Source of the DNA: Synergistaceae bacterium
Lineage (GTDB): Bacteria > Synergistota > Synergistia > Synergistales > Synergistaceae
NCBI GenBank assembly: GCA_031273805.1
Contig: JAISRE010000044.1
Coordinates: forward strand, 1-35,885
Direction: 5' to 3'
Length of the DNA: 35,885 nt
Positions 30,478 to 35,885 of the stretch are shown one piece after another. The notes beneath the pieces were generated by a model. It was not told the DNA's origin. It searched no databases and was given only the letters and a program-made list of their open reading frames with translations. Numbering within the stretch: the stretch's first letter is position 1; each line of letters starts with the position of its first letter. Made by a program: the position numbers and the translations under genes.

Positions 30478-32293
30478 TAGGCAGATGCACGAAGAAATCC
30501 GTCGAGTCCGCCGAACTCTCCGCGTCTATCCGACCGCCATGCGACTCTATGGCGGTCTTTGCTATTGCCAGTCCCAGTCCATAGCCGCCGCTGGACTTCT
30601 CGCTGCGGGATCGATCGAGCTCCGCCCGCTCGAAACGACCGAATATACCGGCGAGCTTGTTTCGCGGTATCCCTATGCCGTTGTCGTTGATATGAAGCAC
30701 GCACTCCATGCCGTCTGTGTCAAGCGATACGGATATCCTGCCTTTTTTATCAGATTTGCCAGGGTTCTCGCCATATCGCTTGTAGGTGTACTTGACAGCG
30801 TTGTCCAGAAGGTTCGAAATGGACCTCCCTATTTCCCTTCGTCTTCCGAAGAACATGACTTCCCCGACCGGAAGCGACACGGACCACTCTATATCAGAGG
30901 CCTGGGGGCGTTTTTTTGCGTCGTCGATATATTCGAGGCATAGTTGCGCCAGGTCGAAGGACTCCGACTCGCACGTGGGTACGCCGGACTCCAGACGAGA
31001 GAGCAGGAGCAGATCGTCCACCAATGACGTCATGCGCTCCCTCTGGCGCATTATCTCGGTCAGGTAAGGCGCGCGTTCGTCCGCTGTCGAGTTGTCCATG
31101 GCCATTAGCAGCTCCGCCGCCGCTGATATCGATGTGAGGGGAGTCTGGAACTCATGGCCCGCGTCCGCCACGAAGGACTTGCGCGCCATCTCCATCCTCA
31201 TTCGCTCCGTCTCGTCGTCAAGAACGACCAGAAGTTCCCCGGTACCGGTAGGGATTACCCGCGCTTTGTAAAACCTCTCCTCACCATCGTGGCGGAAGGT
31301 GAAACAGGTCTCGGAGGATCTGCCGTCACGTCCTGACGCTATGAGGTCCATCAGTTCCGGCGAGCGAAGTTCCCCATCCGCACTTCGTCCGGCAGCGGCG
31401 TCCGGGGATTCTCTCAGGAGGGGCGCCAGAGCTGCGTTGACGCAGCTTATTGTTCCGTCTGAGTCCATAAGCATGAGACCGCATGGGGCGGACTGCACAA
31501 TAGTCTCCAGTTCGTTGCGCTCATTTCTGAGGTCGCTCATCATGCGAGCCTGGGTTTGCGCGCTCTCCTTGAGTGTCCTGGATAGCTCCTCTATCTCCGC
31601 AGTGCCGCCCACGGGATAGGCCGCCCGCTCTCCCTCCTTCGACGCTCTGGAGGCGGCAATCAGCATAGCTATCGGGCGAGTGACTCTTCTCGCTCCGATT
31701 ACGCCAACGACAAGCGCCGTGATCCCAGCGACGATGAGAGAGACAATGATGCTGCTTCGCACCCTCGACACCAGGAAGTAATACCTCGCCATTGGGAGAG
31801 AACAGCGAATTACATAACCATTGCCGCCCTCCGTCCTGTCGAACAGGGCGTAGTAAAGATACGGCTCGCTGGTCGTCTCGCTGTACCTCATGTCCATTCC
31901 AGATCCCGACGAGAGCGCAGCCCGCACCTCCGGCCTGTCACCGTGATTGGCAAGTATTTTAAGAGAACTTCTTGAGACGCTGCTGTCGGCCAGAACGACC
32001 CCATCCGTCCCTATTATCGTTATCCTGACCCCAAGTATGCCGGACCATCTCTCCAGGTTCGGCTGCCGCATCGGGATCCCTGAATCTGAGTCGGCCCATC
32101 CGGGGTCGAGCAGAGTTGCTATTACAAGCGCGCTCGTCCTCAGGTTTGCCGTCGTCAATGTGTTGATCTCCCGCCTCATGTCGTATGACACGAAAATGCC
32201 GCTTATAAACGCCCCAAGGGCTATCGTCAGTATTATTAACAGCATAACCCGACCGGCGAAAGTATGCGTAAAATCAGCGATTTGTTTTCTCAT
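30434..32293 (-). CDS. phoR: Phosphate-regulon sensor histidine kinase PhoR
   Basis: Membrane sensor kinase of 619 residues, partner of the response regulator 19 bases upstream. Order: TM1 at ~15-36; an extracytoplasmic sensor region ~40-175; TM2 ~180-202; HAMP ~203-255; PAS ~262-370; HisKA with phospho-acceptor His380 in GHEFQTPL; and HATPase with NLLDNAVKYT, DNGIGIP and GYGLGLAI. The unusual GHEFQTPL replaces the commoner SHELRTPL. The large periplasmic region is bigger than in E. coli PhoR. No strong ribosome binding site is seen before ATG 32293. The assignment to phosphate sensing rests on its place after pst-phoU. Its 3' end overlaps the patatin gene tail-to-tail. Confidence 0.88.
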   Translation of the reverse strand: MRKQIADFTHTFAGRVMLLIILTIALGAFISGIFVSYDMRREINTLTTANLRTSALVIATLLDPGWADSDSGIPMRQPNLERWSGILGVRITIIGTDGVVLADSSVSRSSLKILANHGDRPEVRAALSSGSGMDMRYSETTSEPYLYYALFDRTEGGNGYVIRCSLPMARYYFLVSRVRSSIIVSLIVAGITALVVGVIGARRVTRPIAMLIAASRASKEGERAAYPVGGTAEIEELSRTLKESAQTQARMMSDLRNERNELETIVQSAPCGLMLMDSDGTISCVNAALAPLLRESPDAAAGRSADGELRSPELMDLIASGRDGRSSETCFTFRHDGEERFYKARVIPTGTGELLVVLDDETERMRMEMARKSFVADAGHEFQTPLTSISAAAELLMAMDNSTADERAPYLTEIMRQRERMTSLVDDLLLLSRLESGVPTCESESFDLAQLCLEYIDDAKKRPQASDIEWSVSLPVGEVMFFGRRREIGRSISNLLDNAVKYTYKRYGENPGKSDKKGRISVSLDTDGMECVLHINDNGIGIPRNKLAGIFGRFERAELDRSRSEKSSGGYGLGLAIAKTAIESHGGRIDAESSADSTDFFVHLPITAEDSATTSGNRG

Positions 32294-32312
32294 GATTTAA
32301 TGATGTCGTCCC

Positions 32313-33011
32313 TTATGTTTTTGTATTGAAACCAAGTCTGTAACCGCGTCCGCGAATCGTGTGCAATATCTCCGGGCTCTCCGGATTTTTTTCGATTTTG
32401 CGCCTTAGGCGATATATGTGGACGTCGATGGTTCTGGTGTCTCCGACCTGCATGTTCCAGACCCGCCGCAACAGCTCATCGCGGGACACGGTCCTTCCCT
32501 TGGCGGAAGCGAGCGTCTCCAGCAGGCGATACTCCGTGACGGAGAGGTCGAGGCGGTCATCTCCTTTGAACGCTTCCTCCCTGGATGTGTCCACCTTCAG
32601 ATACCCGATCTCTATCACCTCTTCGTCGTTCGATACGCGATTTCTCCTGAGCAGAATGCTTACCCGGGCGGTGAGTTCCGCAAGCGAGAACGGTTTTCTC
32701 ACATAGTCGCTCGCGCCGGCGCTGAAGCCCGCCAGAGCGTCCTCCTCCTCACGGCGCGCGGTGAGCATTATTATTGGGATGTCCCGCGTCTCGCGTTCAT
32801 CCTTCAAACGGCGCGCGACCTCGAAACCATCCAGCCTCGGTATCATTACGTCGAGTATTATCAGGTCAGGCCTCATCTCAGCCGCGACGTCCAGTGCCGC
32901 ATCCCCGTCAAACGCCGTCTCACAGTCATAGCCCTGCCGCTTGAGCGCCTCGGCTATCAGTCTGGCGATCGACTCCTCGTCATCCACAATCAAAATACGC
33001 CCCGACGGCAA
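32313..33011 (-). CDS. phoB: PhoB-type response regulator (OmpR family)
   Basis: Transcription regulator of 232 residues activated by phosphorylation. The receiver domain has acidic Asp10/Asp11, phospho-acceptor Asp54 in IILDVMIP, the conserved Thr in IIMLTAR and Lys in VRKPF. The C-terminal winged helix (~130-230) ends in HTIRGRGYRL, typical of the OmpR/PhoB family. The start is TTG 33011 on the minus strand, one base after the phoU stop, with GGAGG inside the end of phoU. It should control the pst operon under low phosphate; Pho-box sites would lie upstream of pstC or pstS, outside this window. Confidence 0.9.
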   Translation of the reverse strand: MPSGRILIVDDEESIARLIAEALKRQGYDCETAFDGDAALDVAAEMRPDLIILDVMIPRLDGFEVARRLKDERETRDIPIIMLTARREEEDALAGFSAGASDYVRKPFSLAELTARVSILLRRNRVSNDEEVIEIGYLKVDTSREEAFKGDDRLDLSVTEYRLLETLASAKGRTVSRDELLRRVWNMQVGDTRTIDVHIYRLRRKIEKNPESPEILHTIRGRGYRLGFNTKT

Positions 33012-33012
33012 T

Positions 33013-33714
33013 TTACTTGTCCTCCGTCCTTACCCTTCGAAAATCCGCCGCTCTGACCCTATTGCCGGCGATCATGTAGCAGATATGTTCCGCAAGGTTT
33101 GTCACGTGATCTCCCGCCCGTTCCAGCACTCGCGCTACGGTGATGATCTTGTTGCTTCCGTTTGTAAGAGCGGGAGTCTCCATGACTATCTCCATAAGCT
33201 CGGCAAACACTCCGTCCTCGTAATCGTCCACTGCGTCGTCCATGGCGAAAACCTCTTTCGCCGCCGATACATCTCGCCGTAACAGAGCGGACATCGATGT
33301 ATTCAGCATCGCTATAACGCGCATGCCCATTGGTTCGAGATTTTTTAAGGGTTTTATGCGCACGTCGAGGTCCAGTGTAACTCGCGCTATATTGACCGCG
33401 AGGTCCGTTATGCGCTCCAGGTCGAGAGCCATTCTAATGCACGCTTCGAGCGCGCGCAAATCGAACGCCACCGGCTGATATCTCGCTATGAGCTGAAAGC
33501 TGACGGTATTGATCTCCAGAGCAAGCTCGTCGACGGCGTCGTCCCCGTCCAAAACCTGACGGGCGAGATTTTTGTCCTGATGTGAGAGAGCCCATATTGC
33601 GTCACTTAAAGCCCGTTCCGTAAGGCTGCCCAGTTCGAAAATCTTGGAGAATAGCGACTCCATCTCCTTATCCTTAAACCTGTTCACTGTGCTGGTCCTA
33701 CCTCTCTCCGTCAT
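33013..33714 (-). CDS. phoU: Phosphate signalling regulator PhoU
   Basis: This 233-residue all-helical protein links the state of the Pst transporter to PhoR and holds the regulon off when phosphate is ample. Two tandem three-helix repeats are visible, each with the metal-binding type E-x-x-D and D-L-E-R-x-x-D patterns (for example [16 protein letters not shown] at ~95-110 and [16 protein letters not shown] at ~195-210). Length is normal. Its ATG overlaps the pstB stop (ATGA), and the response regulator starts one base after its own stop, so the three are translationally linked. Confidence 0.94.
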   Translation of the reverse strand: MTERGRTSTVNRFKDKEMESLFSKIFELGSLTERALSDAIWALSHQDKNLARQVLDGDDAVDELALEINTVSFQLIARYQPVAFDLRALEACIRMALDLERITDLAVNIARVTLDLDVRIKPLKNLEPMGMRVIAMLNTSMSALLRRDVSAAKEVFAMDDAVDDYEDGVFAELMEIVMETPALTNGSNKIITVARVLERAGDHVTNLAEHICYMIAGNRVRAADFRRVRTEDK

Positions 33715-34475
33715 CCGAAACGGCCTGTTATGTAGTCCTCGGTCCTTTTGTCTCCGGGTGTCGTGAAGATAACGTCGGCAGGTCCGTATTCCACGAGCTC
33801 TCCCATGAGAAAAAAGGCCGTTGTGTCCGAAATTCGCGCGGCCTGCTGCATATTGTGCGTTACTATCGCTACAGTATAATCTTTTTTCAACTCGCGTACC
33901 AGCTCCTCGACCCTCGCCGTGGCAATGGGGTCGAGCGCAGACGTCGGCTCGTCCATCAGCAGGACCTCCGGCTCCACCGCTATGGCTCTGGCGATACAGA
34001 GCCTCTGTTGCTGTCCTCCGGAGAGCGATGTGGCCATTTCACCGAGTCGGTCCCGTACCTCCTCCCACAATCCGGCGCTGATCAGGCTCCTCTCGACTAT
34101 CTCCTCGATCTTCGATCTGTTTCTCTCGCCCAGAAGTTTTGGTCCGTAGGCGATGTTATCCCTGATCGAGAAGGGAAAGGGGTTGGGTCTCTGGAATACC
34201 ATGCCCACTCTGCGGCGCAGGTTCGTAACGTCCACGTCAGGCGAGTATATGTCCATGCCGTCCAGCATCACCATACCCTTTATATACACATCTCTCACGA
34301 AGTCGTTCATCCTGTTCAGGCACCGCAGAAATGTGCTCTTGCCGCAGCCTGACGGTCCGATGAACGCCGTCACCGAGTTAGCGGTGATGCCCATCGAGAC
34401 ATCCTTCAGCGCCAAGGGCGCGCCGCGCGAGTACGACAGTGACAGCGACTCGATTTTCATCTTGACATCATCCAT
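33711..34475 (-). CDS. pstB: Phosphate ABC transporter ATPase PstB
   Basis: ATPase of the high-affinity phosphate importer, 254 residues. Walker [10 protein letters not shown] is at 40-48 and is followed by [11 protein letters not shown], a hallmark of PstB. Further along are the Q-loop region [12 protein letters not shown], signature [14 protein letters not shown], Walker [14 protein letters not shown] and the switch His in [11 protein letters not shown] 34475 follows GAGGGGGTGA. The gene lies about 30 bases after pstA and overlaps phoU by four bases. No irregularities are seen. Confidence 0.97.
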   Translation of the reverse strand: MDDVKMKIESLSLSYSRGAPLALKDVSMGITANSVTAFIGPSGCGKSTFLRCLNRMNDFVRDVYIKGMVMLDGMDIYSPDVDVTNLRRRVGMVFQRPNPFPFSIRDNIAYGPKLLGERNRSKIEEIVERSLISAGLWEEVRDRLGEMATSLSGGQQQRLCIARAIAVEPEVLLMDEPTSALDPIATARVEELVRELKKDYTVAIVTHNMQQAARISDTTAFFLMGELVEYGPADVIFTTPGDKRTEDYITGRFG

Positions 34476-34504
34476 AAGCGCATCACCCCCTCTGAACCAC
34501 CGGT

Positions 34505-35362
34505 TTATATTCTTCTGCGAAGCCGCGCGCGCGCGACTATCCCTATCATGGAAATTCCAAGCACCAATGTTAGCAGCACAAGTATCGTTCCATACTGAAG
34601 AGGACCCGTCTTGTCAATTTGAGTGCCCGCTGTTGCGAGCACATATATATGATACGGAAGCGCCATCACCGAGTCGAATATATTTCTTGCAAAACCTGGT
34701 GCAAAGAATACGGCGCCGGTGAACATTATAGGGGCGGTCTCTCCGGCTACCCTTCCGATACAGAGTATTCCGCCGGTTATAATGCCGGGAAACGCCGATG
34801 GAAGAACCACTTTGTAGATCGTCTGCCATCGAGTTGCTCCTAGAGCGTAGGAAGCGTCCCTGAACTCCTGAGGGACGTTTTGAAGCGCCGTCTCGGACGC
34901 GGTGACGAGCGTTGGGAGCGCCAGACATCCCAGCGTCAGTCCGGCTGACAGCAGAGACGCGCCAAAACTCAAAAAGACACAAAAGAAGGCGAATCCAAAG
35001 AGGCCAAGTACTACAGACGGGATGGACGCAAGACTTCGCACCGCAAGCCGAAGTGTCTTTGTCAGCGCTCCGCCGTGCGAGTACTCGTTGAAGTACACCG
35101 CCGTGATTACGCCGACAGGAAAGGCGAATGTCATGGATACCAGTATTAGCTGCACAGTGCCGACAATAGGAGTGATTATCCCGCCCTCCGTCATACCTGC
35201 GCGCGGGTGCTCACTGATAAATTCCCACGATATCGCGTCGGCGCCCCTGTATATCAAAAATGCCAGTATAAGGCCCAGAACCGCTGTCGATAGAGCCATG
35301 CACCCCCACAGCATTGCTGTTGATGCTCTGTCCATTATTTTTCTGCGAATATACACCGGCAT
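34505..35362 (-). CDS. pstA: Phosphate ABC transporter permease PstA
   Basis: Inner-membrane permease of 285 residues with about six helices. The cytoplasmic coupling loop [33 protein letters not shown] is the EAA motif of the PstA family, and [13 protein letters not shown] nearby is also typical. The start ATG 35362 lies four bases after the pstC stop with only a weak ribosome binding site, consistent with coupling to pstC. It pairs with PstC to form the phosphate channel. Confidence 0.96.
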   Translation of the reverse strand: MPVYIRRKIMDRASTAMLWGCMALSTAVLGLILAFLIYRGADAISWEFISEHPRAGMTEGGIITPIVGTVQLILVSMTFAFPVGVITAVYFNEYSHGGALTKTLRLAVRSLASIPSVVLGLFGFAFFCVFLSFGASLLSAGLTLGCLALPTLVTASETALQNVPQEFRDASYALGATRWQTIYKVVLPSAFPGIITGGILCIGRVAGETAPIMFTGAVFFAPGFARNIFDSVMALPYHIYVLATAGTQIDKTGPLQYGTILVLLTLVLGISMIGIVARARLRRRI

Positions 35363-35366
35363 GATT

Positions 35367-35885
35367 TTATTTCTTTCTGCCCGACTCTATCCTGAGCACT
35401 ATCAGGTTGAGGGCGCATGTCAGTAATAACAGCAGGCAGCCCATGAAAAAGAGCGCGTGATAGTGCGGCGAACCGACCGGCGTCTCTCCCATCTCCGCCG
35501 CTATGGTAGAGGTGAGAGGCCGCACCGGGTCCGCTATGAATTCGGGAATTATGGCAGCTCCTCCGGCGGCCATAAGCACCACCATCGTCTCTCCGATGGA
35601 GCGCATCACACCCAGAATGGCGGCCTGCGCTATTCCTCGCGACGCGCACTTCAGTTCGATCCTGAACATCGTCTCGCACCTCGTGCCGCCGAGCGCGTAT
35701 GACGCGTCGCGTATCGATTGAGGCACGGCGTAGAGACTATCCTCAGAGAGCGTCGCTATCGTCGGCAGAATCAGAATCCCGAGCAGAAACGACGCGTTCA
35801 GCATGTTGAGCCCCGACAGCAGTTCCAGCTTCATCTGCATGTAGGGCGCGATTATGACCATTCCGATAAAGCCTAGCACAACGGA
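35367..35885 (-). CDS. pstC: Phosphate ABC transporter permease PstC (N-terminus outside window)
   Basis: The minus-strand frame runs off the right end of the window; 172 residues of the C-terminal part are seen. Landmarks are SVVLGFIG at the cut edge, [40 protein letters not shown] (EAA coupling loop) and ILGVMRSIGETMVVLMAAGG. About five helices remain. Complete PstC proteins have about 300 residues, so roughly 130 are missing only because of the window boundary. It is the first visible gene of the pst-pho operon; pstS would be expected further right. Confidence 0.95.
   Translation of the reverse strand, partial: SVVLGFIGMVIIAPYMQMKLELLSGLNMLNASFLLGILILPTIATLSEDSLYAVPQSIRDASYALGGTRCETMFRIELKCASRGIAQAAILGVMRSIGETMVVLMAAGGAAIIPEFIADPVRPLTSTIAAEMGETPVGSPHYHALFFMGCLLLLLTCALNLIVLRIESGRKK

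Noticed and set aside
1-35885. tRNA, rRNA genes or CRISPR arrays
   Set aside because: No cloverleaf-like T-loop sequences, rRNA stretches or regularly spaced direct repeats were noticed on either strand; a covariance scan was not possible here.

Overview
The window reads like a piece of chromosome from a diderm (Gram-negative type) anaerobe. An outer-membrane patatin autotransporter, periplasmic secreted proteins and a complete Pst/PhoU/PhoBR block point to two membranes. My best guess from overall protein flavour is Synergistota, but this is inference without any database search. Coding density is high and gene starts are often GTG or TTG. The core is fairly GC-rich, whereas the first ~800 bases are AT-rich and carry only gene remnants.

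Layout. (1) 1-725: a clipped CDS end followed by two decayed C-terminal gene fragments (aspartate racemase family and SAM methyltransferase). (2) 757-2041: a ferredoxin-nitroreductase behind a good promoter, then a small Cys-rich protein. (3) 2289-13746: a long co-directional run from a near-consensus promoter to a strong terminator. It contains xdhA-xdhC-xdhB (molybdenum hydroxylase), mutS-mutL (mismatch repair), miaA (tRNA isopentenylation), ispH (isoprenoid synthesis) and an S1-type RNA-binding protein; most of its junctions overlap or are within a few bases. (4) 13748-18901: an exported orphan protein, a convergent small zinc-ribbon protein, a repeat-rich ~730 bp gap, a secreted cyclophilin and a MATE exporter. 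(5) 18902-23373: cobQ, a 0.6 kb gap with hairpins and a 183 bp MITE-like element, then a pair of exported proteins of unknown role. (6) 23411-24373: an Rpn/PD-(D/E)XK nuclease gene on the minus strand interrupted by one in-frame TAG. (7) 24579-28243: an ABC importer of the BMP/nucleoside type (ATPase plus two permeases, no binding protein here). (8) 28276-30477: a patatin-POTRA-beta-barrel protein (type Vd secretion architecture). (9) 30434-35885, minus strand: pstC(partial)-pstA-pstB-phoU-phoB-phoR, the phosphate uptake and sensing operon, ending tail-to-tail with a 44 bp overlap onto the patatin gene.

The least ordinary signal is a family of short repeats beginning GG(A/G)A(A/T)CGCTGATTTAAT. 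One full copy (20707-20889) has perfect 17 bp terminal inverted repeats, two further long copies share 37-38 bp with it (one differing at a single base), and shorter or diverged ends occur elsewhere, one of them supplying the stop codon of the MATE gene. This looks like a non-autonomous transposable element family.
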